This document shows positions 23,269 through 32,768 of a stretch of 64,000 nt of DNA, in pieces. Source of the DNA: Rhineura floridana (taxonomy: Eukaryota; Chordata; Lepidosauria; Squamata; Rhineuridae); NCBI RefSeq assembly GCF_030035675.1, contig NC_084489.1, forward strand, positions 45,665,898 to 45,729,897, read 5' to 3'. The position numbers and the translations under genes are program-made. Under the pieces are notes generated by a model. The model saw only the letters and a program-made list of their open reading frames with translations, searched no databases and was not told where the DNA came from. Within the stretch, counting starts at the first letter, position 1. The number at the start of each line of letters is the position of its first letter.

Positions 23269-23344
23269 ATGGACACTGGAGGAAAAAGCCAGGGCAAGGA
23301 CAACGGAGGAGAAGGCAGCAGCAGAATGGCGAAGAGCTGTGGAG
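23269..23344 (+). pseudogene. Tol2-like transposase exon 1
   Basis: A short candidate first exon beginning with an ATG at 23269 (MDTGGKSQGKDNGGEG...) and ending before gtgagtg. It leaves one base of a codon, which exon 2 at 25937 completes exactly. The evidence is the phase match and good splice sites, not protein similarity, because this N-terminal part is poorly conserved in hAT elements. Confidence 0.6.
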
Positions 23345-23361
23345 GTGAGTGACGATGATTT

Positions 23362-23392
23362 GTGTGTGTGTGTGTGTGTGTGTGCCTCTCCT
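23362..23392. repeat. TG dinucleotide microsatellite
   Basis: An uninterrupted TG run directly after the first transposase exon. The open frames seen on both strands across it come from the simple repeat. Confidence 0.9.
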
Positions 23393-24667
23393 TACCTCGC
23401 TGCTGCCTCCGCGGCACCTTCTGCCCCCCCCACAGCCTACTTCTCTTCCTTCCCCCCCTTTTTGAACTCTCCCCCTTGTTCCCATGCATACCTGTGTGCT
23501 GTATTTATCCAGACAGAGCACTCCTGCCTTTTAAAATGCCGGCTAGCTTTTTATTGTATATTTATTTGAACTCCATCTTTCTTTTTATTTGTATTTTTGT
23601 CCTGTTTAATCACAAGACTGAATTGTATGTGGGACAAAAACTGTCTCAGTAATAATAATAATAAAAATAAAAAATCATTAGGCATATAATAAATGGCTTA
23701 AGGCTGATTTTTTTGTTCTTGGCAGAGATGAGGTGAGAAGTACGGTCCTTGCAGCTCCTCCTCTCAGTCCCCCAGCTCTCAAACTCATGTTCTGTGAGAA
23801 AGAGAGAGATTCCCAGTCCCAGAGAGAGACAACTCCTGTAAACCCCATTCTCTCCAACAGCATCCCCAGGCGGGGTACCTGTGAAGATCACCTCTTGTTG
23901 AAAAAAATCCATTTATTGCAGCTGAATATCTGGGCAATGTAAAATTAAAATGTTTAACTGATTAATCCTCTCCCTTTCAATAAACTGATCAATTACATTT
24001 CAATTGATTTGCTTATCACCAAGACTTCAAATCTATGAGAATTTGCAGAATATAATAATTAAAAGGAGTGCAAGACAATGAAGAATTCAATACAGAAGCT
24101 CTAGGGCACACAGTTAAAAAAAATCAAGGCTGATCTTTGTTATTGTTTCATGCATTCCCCAGTACAGTAACACACAAAATTACTCTAAAAACAATAAACA
24201 AGTGTCTCATATTAAAACTCATTCTTACCAATAAAAATAGGCCCCACTGATTAATCAACTCTCCTTTTAGTTAATTAATCTGCTGAAAATTAAAGCTTGT
24301 AGCCCTAGAGTTGGTTTTTTTTTTTAAAATCATTTGACCAGGAAGACAAGTACCGTTCAGTTCGCATACAGTGAATTTCAGAGTTGAGATTAATCTGTTC
24401 TCATCACAGCCCAGGCTTGTGTATTTATGTGCAAGCCATTTCTTGATGACATTGCCATGTGGTGACCAAAGCAAGGAGGAGAGAAGTCTCAGGCTGTGTG
24501 GTGCAGTCACTGCAACACAATTGCTGCCTAGAAAAGAATGTGCAGGTGCAAAAAGCAGAAGCTCAAGTAAGCTTCAATAAGATGAACAGTGCCAAAGCTG
24601 CACAGGCTGCAATAGGCAATGTTGAGGGGTTTCATCATTACTGCTTTTTAGGAAGTGAAGGTCAACC

Positions 24668-24750
24668 ACTGTCAGTGCCGCCCTGGGCTCCTACTGCGAG
24701 GAAGGGCGTGATATATATAAATATAAATAAATATATATATATACAGAAAG
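24668..24750 (+). mobile_element. L2-like 3' tail
   Basis: Shows the gccctgggctcctactg, gaggaagggcgtgatatata and AAATA-repeat pattern of squamate L2 3' ends. Only the tail is present, and it sits in the first intron of the hAT. Confidence 0.6.
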
Positions 24751-24769
24751 AAAGAAAGGAGAGATGTAA

Positions 24770-25040
24770 AGGGGAGTATTTCTTTAGATGTTACCCTACT
24801 TTCCATTTTTGCTTTCTATTTGCTTCTAGCCCTATTCTGTCACTCTCCAGTACTCATGAAGAAGGGGCAGTGAGGGCAACTCCCAAACCTGGGTGTTGCG
24901 CCTCCAGGTTAGTTACTTAGAACTAGGTATGCCTTTCCTATCTACGATGTATTTCTATAAATGAAATAGCTTTTCTTATTTTACTAAGTCTTAAGTCTCA
25001 GTGATCTCAGTGCAGGGTAAAAGCCTGCCACAAACACACA
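24770..25040 (+). mobile_element. Probable LTR fossil, related to 18981-19520
   Basis: The segment 24900-25005 follows the same order as 19325-19420: an agttac/agttag start, then cctttcctatc, then an ATAAA-type block, then ttcttatttta, then aagtctc. It lies within the hAT intron, so it arrived after the hAT or with it. There is no internal coding region, the boundaries are uncertain, and it is degraded. Confidence 0.35.
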
Positions 25041-25587
25041 CATTGGCACACACAAGCATCATAGACTGTTGACAATCTCTGCTAATATCTATACAAATGT
25101 ACATAACATGCATCACCTGAACTCACATGATCTAGAGTTACCTTAGATCTTGCAAGATTTGCAAATGAGAAGCAATAGGGTTTTATATTAGTTCTGATTG
25201 TCTATTGGGCTATCATAGGTTATATGTTTTTTTCATTTTCTATGGCAAAAACTCCAACTTCAGTGGAATTTATGTGATGTGTTCTAATCATTTGAATTTG
25301 GCTAATGAATGCTTTATTCTTTCATCAGAACTTTAGCAGTAATACTAAAATATTAATAAAAAAGAAAAGGGAAAGAAAAAATACTTTACATACATCATTC
25401 AGCTGTATTGCTAATTATAGATATAGATATAGAAGATAAACGGCATTTTGTCAAAAGTATTTTTGTCTACATTTTATACCTCATCCTTGGTTTTCCAAGC
25501 TTGGCATGGAATGCTTCTCATACAGAATTAATTTGAAATGCTGCATATTTATTATCATAATCATCATATTCAAAATAAAAAATATAT

Positions 25588-25785
25588 GTACCGCCTTCAA
25601 GTTGATTCCAACTTATGGTGACCCTATGAATAGGGTTTTCATGAGGCTGAGAGGCAGTGACTGGCCCAAGGTCACCCAGTGAGCTTCATGGCTATGTGGG
25701 GATTTGAACCCTAGTCTCATTTTGTTCTCACAACAACCCTGTGAGATAGTAGATTAGACTGGCCCAGGCAGGGTTATTCAGTGAG
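25588..25785 (-). mobile_element. Sauria-type SINE with an adjoining second SINE piece
   Basis: On the + strand it reads gccttcaagttgattcc, tatgaatagggttttcatg, gaggctgagaggcagtgac, then gaacccta near the tRNA-like B-box, which is the reverse complement of a Sauria SINE. From about 25715 a caacaaccctgtgagat block follows that is typical of another tRNA-type SINE. Both lie in the first intron of the hAT. Confidence 0.75.
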
Positions 25786-25936
25786 CAAAAATGATGCAAA
25801 TAGGATCTCTTTTAATTGTGCTATCGACCTGCTTACTTCCACTCTGACTGGGGGATCTTGCAGCATGGGGAAGAGATGGGGGCACATCACAGCTGAAGTT
25901 CACCCATATAGGAGCATTATCTCTTGTTTATTACAG

Positions 25937-26268
25937 AGACGCCTGTTGCAGGTTTTGCTGCTGAGAGCAGCAGTCAGTTAGTGCGGCCACTTGAGTCACA
26001 GCTTGTTGATCCTGAGGAGGCAAAACTAGAAAGTGAGGTTCAGAAAGGAGGCCCTGTGCATGAGGAGGAGGAGGGCATGAAGCAGTGCCAGTTGCCCACA
26101 GCCACATCTGCAGAACAGCAAGTACCATGGTTTGGCTTTGAGAAAGCTTGTACATTTGTGAGCCAGAGTGGGAAAAATGTTGTTGTACGATGCAATTACT
26201 GCCTTCCAAGGATCAAAAATCTGAGATCAGCTGTTTCCTCCTCATCCAATGTGAAGAAACATTTTGAG
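25937..26268 (+). pseudogene. Tol2-like transposase exon 2, BED zinc finger
   Basis: Exon 2 runs from the acceptor ttacag to the donor gag/gtaagc, with phase 1 in and phase 0 out. It encodes an acidic N-terminal region (EEAKLESEVQKGG, HEEEEGMK) and then a BED-type zinc finger: VPWFGFEKACTFVSQ, CNYCLP and NVKKHFE. The two cysteines and the C-terminal histidine fit the BED pattern, although the last histidine of the pair falls across the next exon junction. BED fingers bind the transposon ends in hAT transposases. Tol2 has the same finger at the same place. Confidence 0.85.
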
Positions 26269-26380
26269 GTAAGCCTTTGTCATGCTGGTCCTCAAAGAGT
26301 GTCCATTGTCTATTTATGTTTAAATTGTGAAGTTCCTCTTCCATTTTTTCTTGGATTCATGCTTTGTTCTTCTTCCTCAG

Positions 26381-27703
26381 AGGGCACACCCTGAGAAGCT
26401 GAGAGCAATTGAAGAAGCAATAAAGGCAAGGAGCCGTGGCCTTCCTGAACCAATGCATGACACCCCTCCTCCCAAAATGCTGAAGCAGCAGCAGACAACC
26501 CTTGAGAGGTGGGGATCTGGCAGGGAGCCTGTCACCCAGAGCAATCTCGACAGGAGAATCATTGATTTCATTGTCTCATGCCACATGAGAGAAACTCTTG
26601 CAAACTGAATGGGTGCTGTGGCATATATAGCAACCACTGCAGATTGTTGGACCAATGGCAAGAAGAGTTACTTTGGGGTAACAGCCCACTGGATCAACCC
26701 AACTACCCTGAAACGTGAGGTCGGGGCCTTGGCTTGTAAGCGTCTGAAGGGGCGCCATACATACGATGTCCTTTCAAAAGCACTGCATGATGTACATGTG
26801 CAGTACAGGATCCACAACAAAGTTATGTGCACTACTACAGACAATGGCTCCAATTTTGTGAAAGCGTTCAGAGTTTTCATGGCCAAAGAACCAGTGGAAG
26901 CTGCAGGCACCAGTGACGATGATGGTGATAACCAGGAGGAGGAGGAGGCTGAGGTGGAGTTTGTGCCTATCTGTGAGATCCTGGACACAGGACCTGAGGC
27001 AGAGGAAGAAGCTGCAGACTTAGGAGAGGATTTTGTTTTACCACCACACCAGAGATGTGCTAGCCACACCCTCAACCTTGTGGCAACACAAGACATAGAG
27101 GCCATGCTTTCTGACTCCTCCAAAAGTAGTCTTCTTGGTCCTTTCAAGAAACAGTTTCGTTCCTTGATGGGAAAGTGCAGCAAGTTGTGGTCCAAGCAGA
27201 ACCAGTCAGCACAGATTGCTGAGTATATCCGTGCGCAATGTGGTGTGTATCTGAAGGTACCGAATAAGACCCGGTGGAATTCCACCTTTGATGCGTTGAA
27301 GCAACTACATGAGCCACTAAACTGTGCCACTAAAAATGCATGCCATAATGGACCGCTGCTCCTTGTCCAGGATCACAGCTGCTGAGACTGAAGTGGTACA
27401 GGAATACACAGAGATTATGGAGCCACTAGCCCAGTCCCTAGATATCCTGCAACGGGAGAACGGCATGTTCATGGGGTATTTGCTACCAACGCTCTGCAAT
27501 CTGGACCACAAGTTAGAAGGACTGGAAAACAAACCTGAGAGGTACACATACTGTTTTCAGCTGCTGAGAGGTGTGCGCGAAGCCCTAAGAAAGCGGTTTG
27601 CAGCTATCTGGGAGGACAAGAGGCTTCGTCTGGCAGCCTGCCTACACCCTCGCTTCAAACTAGATTGGCTGGAATCGTGTCAGGCCACCACCCATACCAA
27701 CAA
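26381..27703 (+). pseudogene. Tol2-like transposase exon 3, catalytic core, broken
   Basis: Starts RAHPEKLRAIEEA after an acceptor and ends before gtaaga with two codon bases. It holds the hAT catalytic core: IATTADCWTNGKKSYFGVTA at about 26625-26680, HWINPTTLKREVGALACKRL, CTTTDNGSNFVKAFRVF at about 26825-26880 (with the catalytic D), CASHTLNLV and PNKTRWNSTFDAL. These closely follow Tol2 as I remember it. Compared with Tol2, about 45-55 residues between RRIIDFIVSCHM and the IATTADCW block are missing. A TGA at 26606 interrupts the frame there, and a frame change follows near 27335. The exon is therefore non-functional, although its protein similarity is still high. Confidence 0.88.
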
Positions 27704-28033
27704 GTAAGAACATTAGGGAAGCCCTTTGGGTGGATTACTCCAAGGGAAATGTTGTCTCAAGGGAGGCATCAGAAGGCTTAAGGTGGTAGACAGGGGCTGG
27801 TCCTTTTCTTCCTGGGGCTCCTCATCACAACCTTGGGTTGCTGCAGGTAATCCTTAAGGGTCTGCTTTGCTGCCCCATGAGTGTGGTGACTTGGTCACCT
27901 TCCTACCTTCCATGCCATCATCCACAGGCTCAGGCTGGACCCTGAACCAGGGGACATGACAAGCATCAGGAAATGAAGAGCAGATGATGGTTTCCTAACA
28001 TATATGTGTTAACATATCCTCTCTCTTTCTTAG

Positions 28034-28424
28034 ATACACAATGGAAGCCTTGTTGAAAGCTGAAATAAAGATGGGTGTACTTAATGAGGACAGTGATCAG
28101 TCTTCAGATAAAGACCAGGAAGGAGATGACTTAGAAGATGACTTCTTTAACTTTCTGCCCCAGGGCAAGAAGTCAGCAGTGGACACTGCTGAGGAGGAAC
28201 TGGTGAGGTACCTGAAGTCTCCCAGCAGGGAAGTGTCATCACTCCATGGCTTTCCATGTGTGCTGCGGTGTTTTTTGCAGCACAACACAGGCATGCCTTC
28301 AAGCACCGCAGTAGAACGCCTGTTCAGTACTGGTGGCAACGTAATGACTGTAAAAAGACATTCCTTGTCTGACATGCTCTTTGAGCATCTTGTTCTTTTG
28401 AGACATAACAGAAACATATTATAA
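28034..28424 (+). pseudogene. Tol2-like transposase exon 4, hAT dimerisation domain
   Basis: The acceptor ctttcttag at 28033 leads in phase into KYTMEALLKAEIKMG, an acidic linker (DEDSDQSS-type run) and the C-terminal hAT dimerisation domain: SLHGFPCVLRCFLQHNTGMP, SSTAVERLFSTGGNV and LFEHLVLLRHNRNIL. The ERLFST motif is the family signature. The exon ends at a stop at 28422. A 66-bp tandem duplication follows just downstream. Confidence 0.88.
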
Positions 28425-28450
28425 AAGCATTTCAAGTGTAAAATTTGATT

Positions 28451-28582
28451 TCAAGAGTTGGGGTATCATCATTGCTTGGGGGGATGTGAGATTCTGTTAT
28501 GCCGTTATGTTAATCTTCAAGTGTTGGGGTATCTTCATTGCTTGGGGGGATGTGAGATTCTGTTATGCCATTATGTTAATCT
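28451..28582. repeat. 66-bp tandem duplication in the hAT 3' region
   Basis: Two nearly identical copies with period 66, recognisable by gttggggtatc at 28457 and again at 28523. They lie just after the transposase stop. Confidence 0.85.
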
Positions 28583-28860
28583 TACAGATAAAATTTTTTA
28601 TTCTACTACCCCCTGTGTGTGTGTGTTTATTTTTAATATTGTTTTAGGCTTCTTAGATGTGCAGCAGCCAAGGCCAGCACCTTGTAGGAGTTTTTTTAAA
28701 AAAGTAACTGAAATGTAATTGTAGCAATTACTTTTGAGAAAAAGTAAAGTAATCAGTTACTTTCAGAGCAATTGTAATTGTAACGGTAATTACTACTTTT
28801 TTGGGCCAAGTAATTGTAACTGTAATTTATTACTTTTTAAAAGTAATCTTCCAAGCTATG

Positions 28861-28868
28861 GTTCTAAG
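28861..28868. repeat. 8-bp hAT target-site duplication, right copy
   Basis: gttctaag, identical to 22823-22830. Confidence 0.92.
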
Positions 28869-29301
28869 TGACACTAGGGTTGGCCGGGTATAGATTGTCA
28901 GATCTTGTAATGTCCCCCTTATGTATTTCATTAGTTGTTTCCTGGCCTTTCTACAATCCCTATCGAACCATGACTTGGCCCAATATTTAAGTGGCTCCTG
29001 TGAGTATGTCTTTGTTAGCTTTGGTCTAAGCTCCTGAATTATGTCTTGGTGCTGAGTTAGTACTTCCCCTGAGCCATTTATAAGCACTTGTTTGATTGTT
29101 TGCAACTGCGGGCTTATCAGAAGATAAGCAATGGAGGAATAAACCTCTTGGGACCAAGGTTTTCTTTTTTCTATCGGTGGACATCCTTCTCTCGTATGAC
29201 TTGGGGGTGGAAGATTAGATGGAGATATCCTTAGCAACAACGTTAGAGGAAAATGGTCACTTTCGGATCTACAGTCTATTTTGAACCCTGTGACCTCTAA
29301 A

Positions 29302-29326
29302 TATTTTATTTTATTGTTGACTGTCT
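29302..29326. repeat. 25-bp LINE target-site duplication, right copy
   Basis: Identical to 20477-20501. It contains ttgac at 29317-29321, which fits the yUnAy branch-point consensus with its A 38 bases upstream of AGMO exon 2. Confidence 0.9.
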
Positions 29327-29357
29327 ATCTTCTTTTTGTCTTTCCATCTCAATTTAG

Positions 29358-29485
29358 GCAACTCCCTTGTTCATTACCCTGATTCTTCTAGAGATTGTTG
29401 TTAAGTGGATTCAGAAAGGATCATCAGCTCGGTTCAACGATAGCATAGCATGTCTCTCCGCAGGTGTCCTGTCTCGACTGCCAGA
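29358..29485 (+). CDS. AGMO: AGMO exon 2 (residues 45-87)
   Basis: The acceptor aatttag and donor gtaagt enclose 128 bases: 42 codons plus two bases of an aspartate codon completed by exon 3. The translation ATPLFITLILLEIVVKWIQK to LSAGVLSRLP matches the first membrane segment and following loop of AGMO, where mammals read ATPFFISLMLLELVVSWILK and ISAGVLSRLP. Residues 46-62 are hydrophobic enough for a transmembrane helix, consistent with an ER multi-pass enzyme. The exon begins only 31 bases after the LINE target-site duplication, so its acceptor tract is retained but its upstream context was replaced by mobile DNA. Confidence 0.92.
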
Positions 29486-29599
29486 GTAAGTCCAGTCAGT
29501 TGCATGGCTTGACTGATTCAAGTTTAAGGTGAAAATGATCCCCAGTGACAAACCTTACATTTGGGACTAAGTTGGGCTAATGCAGAAAAGCTAGTGGTT

Positions 29600-29957
29600 T
29601 TGGTTTAATGCAAAAGTGAAGCATGCTTGGGCATACTGCTGAAATTGTGGTCATTTACTCCTCTGCTTCCATTTCCACTGGGCTGCTAGGAAAGAAGCAA
29701 TGGTCTGACTTAGTATTGCTTCCGAACCCAGGCTTGCAGTTTGTTTCTTTCCAGTCTCCACAAGCAAGAAGCCAAGAACACACCTTGGTTACTGCTTGTG
29801 TTTTATTTGGAGAGAAACTAACTATGAGTCTGGGTTTGGACATAGCGCTGAGCCAGACCATGGCTTGCTTCTTGGCAGCACCAGGAGTGGGGAAGGAGCA
29901 AAGCCATTGGCCAGATAGGCGACGAAGAAATTAAATTTATTATTATTATTATTATTA
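29600..29957. mobile_element. Foldback-type element with ATT-repeat end
   Basis: Bases from about 29690 to 29755 are the imperfect inverted copy of about 29810 to 29880, with matches such as agaagcaatggtctgactta against the complement of gagccagaccatggcttgc. An ATT repeat lies at 29936-29957. The whole could be a foldback MITE next to, or carrying, a LINE-type tail. I found no target-site duplication. Confidence 0.45.
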
Positions 29958-30389
29958 AAGGACCCATGATTTCAGCAACATACACATTAATCATAGTTTA
30001 TTTTAACAATTGTTTAATGTGACATGCAAATTAGGCCATTGAGACATAAAGCTAGTAATATATGCAGCTTAATAGGAACTATTGTTCCACCTCTGCATTT
30101 GGAACTATGTGCAAAGACTAGATAGACCAGGGCTTGCAAGGCCTTTTTCGACCAGAGGGCACATTTTGAATTTTGAAAAGTTCTGTGGGTGCCAGTTACA
30201 AAATGGGTGCCATGAGGGGGGGCATGTCATAATACAACATTAGAGAGAGTACAGCAATAGTGAAGCTTTTCCCATAATTGTGTTTCCATACTAGAAAAGG
30301 CTTAACCTGCTGAATTTGCCTGCCATACAGTTGTTAAAGGTACAAGAACCCTGTTTTTCCCAACGTCAACTCTAAAGCAAAGCCTAAGT

Positions 30390-30480
30390 TGCCATCCTGT
30401 ACCCATTTACCTGGCAGTAAGTCCCATTAAACATAAAGAGACTTACTTCTGAGTAGATATGCATAGCATTGTACAGTAAA
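30390..30480. repeat. Worn copy of the ~85-bp repeat
   Basis: Contains cagtaagtcccattaaaca and acttacttctgagtagatat in the order of the copy at 8510-8600. Similar worn stretches occur near 33317-33400, 33550-33630, 34820-34885, 35845-35920 and 40050-40130. Confidence 0.55.
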
Positions 30481-31501
30481 TTCATTATACATTGAATTCT
30501 TAGTGAGTCCTTACTCTTTAGCTCCTGTACAGGAGGAAATATGTCTTTGTGATGTTTTCATATTTGCCTTTTGTGTGGAGGGGGATTCTTTAACATCCAC
30601 CAAGACTTACTGCATAGTAGTATTTGCAGAAAATAACTTCTTGGGACTACCTGATCTTAGATGAACCCACCACAGGAAAGATGAATCGTTTTTGCTAGGG
30701 AAAAAGGAAGTGCAAATTATTAAGATTTCAAGGACTAGAACATAAGTCAGATGAGAGAAAAGTGCACTAAAGGGGAGGTGAAAACAACAGGTCTTTAGAA
30801 CTCCAGGGTTTCCTATTGTCTGGTGTCCAAACAACTCAATTATCAGTCATAGCTCTGACTTCACTCATTGGCTAAAAACACTGACAGACAGGAGCAGCCA
30901 GACTGGCTTATTTCACAGAAACTGCTTAGGTGCATACCTGCACCTTTTGCTCCATACTTTCTTTCTAGGAGGGCTAGATACTTCCTGTTTTAATATACAC
31001 ATAAATGAAAGTTCAGAGTCTGGGGCCCTGCACACAGGTGTAAATGAAGGCCTTTGCAGGTGCTGCATTGGTAGCCCCTGAGATAGATAGATTGACATCA
31101 AAATGTAAGATGGGTTGCAAATTTAGATCAGCATTCTGCATTTCATGTAAGAAAATTGAACTCAAACTCTATATGTGTTTTCAAGAGGGCCAGGAGCTTT
31201 AGTGGTTCTTCATCACATTACTATGTGTAGGGAACATATTCTGGTGGATGGCTATTTTCAAGTTTTTTGCACATTTTCCCAGTTCAGCTGGCTGCCCACT
31301 GATAGACTAGATGTACCTTTTGACAGTTATAATGTTTAGATAACCTACAACTGGCCCTAGGTGTGCAAATGTTTTGAAGTGCATTACAGCAGCCATGGGG
31401 TAATTTGTTTTATTGCTTTGCCTTACATAGTCAGATCTTGGTGTTTTGTGACGATCATACTTCTTTCTGCTTTCTTCATTATAAGCTATTATTAGATGGG
31501 C

Positions 31502-31645
31502 CAGTTGAATCAGAATTTTTCCATTTTGGGTTCCAAATGTTATTGGACTATAATGTTCATTATCCCCAGCCAACTCAGTCAATGGTCAGGGATGATGGGA
31601 GCTGTAGTCTAACAACATCTGGGGACACAAGGTTGAAGAACGCTG
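31502..31645. mobile_element. hAT-like palindromic MITE
   Basis: The centre reads gatgatgggagctgtagtct, then aacaacatctgggg, with an inverted counterpart on the left (ttattggactataatgttca). This is a familiar hairpin MITE layout in squamates, with ends of the type cagtgttccccaacc worn here to aacgctg. A second copy is at 32640-32768. Confidence 0.65.
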
Positions 31646-31909
31646 CTTTAGTTGATTGCTTTGTTTGTATGGGCAACTGTAACACTATTTGAATGTATGA
31701 ATTGTCAGGGCTGATTTAGACAGCTGAATTTGGTCTGACTCTGCTGCAGATGATGTGTTACCCTAACAGTTTTTTCTGGTATAAGTAGAATGGAATTTTG
31801 TAGTGTTGTCTTCCTCCCCAAATCTATTTTTAAAAGTTAGATTGCTTTATTGGATCAAGTGTGGAGATGTAACTTGATTACATGAAAATGCCAACTTTTT
31901 ATTCTTTGT

Positions 31910-32165
31910 GCTGTATTGGGGTAGAGACACACTGTTCTATCTACTCCAGTGTGTCTCTACATCCCTTTTCTGAAAGTGGGGGCATATGATGCTAGTCAAA
32001 CCCTTTTTACTGTAAAACCTGGTGGGATCAGTTCAGGTACATTTTTTAAAAAAATCACTTCAGTCAGATTTTGCAGCTGATTGGCAGATGACCAGGTGTG
32101 GTCAATGGAAACGCTTTGCTGTAGGTGACTAGTGTGCACACAGCCTTGGATAGGGAATGAGAAAA
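31910..32165 (+). repeat. Unclassified interspersed repeat, copy B
   Basis: Shares ordered blocks with 2250-2540 (gtagagacac, aaaacctggtgggatcag, gtcaatggaaacgctttg, gactagtgtgc). It also has a short internal inverted match near its start (gtagagacacactg against cagtgtgtctctac at about 31922-31963). Confidence 0.6.
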
Positions 32166-32639
32166 TCCTTGTGGTCATTGTCCAGATGGGAAACAATATT
32201 TGATTAAAATAAGAAATTTTACAGCCCCATCCTACACTTGTTACTGGGAAGCAATTCCCAGTATTGAAATCAGTGGGACTTTCTTCCCAGTAAATAGGCT
32301 GAACTTGTAGTCCAGTCCTATGCATTTTCATTGACAATTAAGTCTCTTTGAGTTCCAGGTAAGTGTGCACAGGATTCCAGTCTGTAGCAGGAAAAGATTT
32401 TGAGATGCTAAAAGAGGTAAAAGTATTCATAATGGCTTGGTACCGACATAATGTCAATATATGGTTTGGTGTATGAGCCTCGGTCCCATGCACATGCTGC
32501 TCCCCTCGCATGCTCATATTTAAATTAGCTGCTACTTCTTTAGTACAAACCAGATTTTGATCCTCATTTGCAATGCTTAAGGACAAGCACAAGTCATAGT
32601 TTGGCAGATATTAGATGCACTGTCAGTTCACTAACCTAG

Positions 32640-32768
32640 GAATGAGGAATCTGTGGTCCTCTGATCTTGTTGGACTCCGCTTTCAGCCCCAGCCAGCATG
32701 GCCAATGGTAAGGGATAATGGGACTTGTAGTCCAGCAACATCTGGAAGATGAGAGGTCCCCACCTTTG
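32640..32768. mobile_element. hAT-like palindromic MITE, second copy
   Basis: Same family as 31502-31645: cagccccagccagcatggcc, then gggacttgtagtccagca and acatctgg. Its centre also resembles the centre of the 116-bp MITEs at 23109, 52969 and 55959. Confidence 0.65.

Larger units (their letters stand above)
22831..28860 (+). mobile_element. Tol2-like hAT DNA transposon, 6,030 bp
   Basis: Starts cagagcttgg and ends ccaagctatg, an inverted pair with one mismatch, flanked by perfect 8-bp duplications. Both subterminal regions are packed with gttac/gtaac and gtaat motifs in both orientations, as in Tol2. Four transposase exons with compatible splice phases lie inside (23269-23344, 25937-26268, 26381-27703, 28034-28424), the same number as in Tol2. 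It inserted into the Vingi-like LINE, so it is younger than that LINE. It carries later insertions in its first intron. The transposase has an in-frame stop, a frameshift and a missing segment, so this copy is no longer autonomous. Confidence 0.92.
20502..29301 (-). mobile_element. Vingi-like (APE-type, I-group) LINE, interrupted by a hAT transposon
   Basis: Without the hAT and its extra target copy the LINE is about 2.76 kb. At its truncated 5' end (29301, minus strand) it begins in the end of the APE endonuclease with an SESDHFPL motif at about 29230-29255. The section 28869-29240 then runs to the hAT junction. Beyond the hAT come the reverse transcriptase (21450-22574) and a C-terminal region with a C.C...E...H....C finger-like motif near 20860. 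The APE motif excludes R4/Dong, and the RT and finger style suggest Vingi, a LINE group known from squamates. The 3' end lies at 20502. The copy is dead: it is truncated, frame-broken and interrupted. Confidence 0.8.
13935..29357 (+). other. AGMO: AGMO intron 1 (15.4 kb), mostly mobile elements
   Basis: The intron begins gtgaga and ends aatttag. About 12 kb of it is accounted for by the BovB LINE and the Vingi-like LINE with its inserted hAT. The remaining unique sequence is mainly 13935-14046 and 17736-20476. Confidence 0.8.

Noticed and set aside
26381-28424. hAT transposase as a domesticated host gene (ZBED-like)
   Set aside because: The frame is interrupted, and the element still has perfect 8-bp duplications and terminal repeats, so it is an ordinary decayed transposon.
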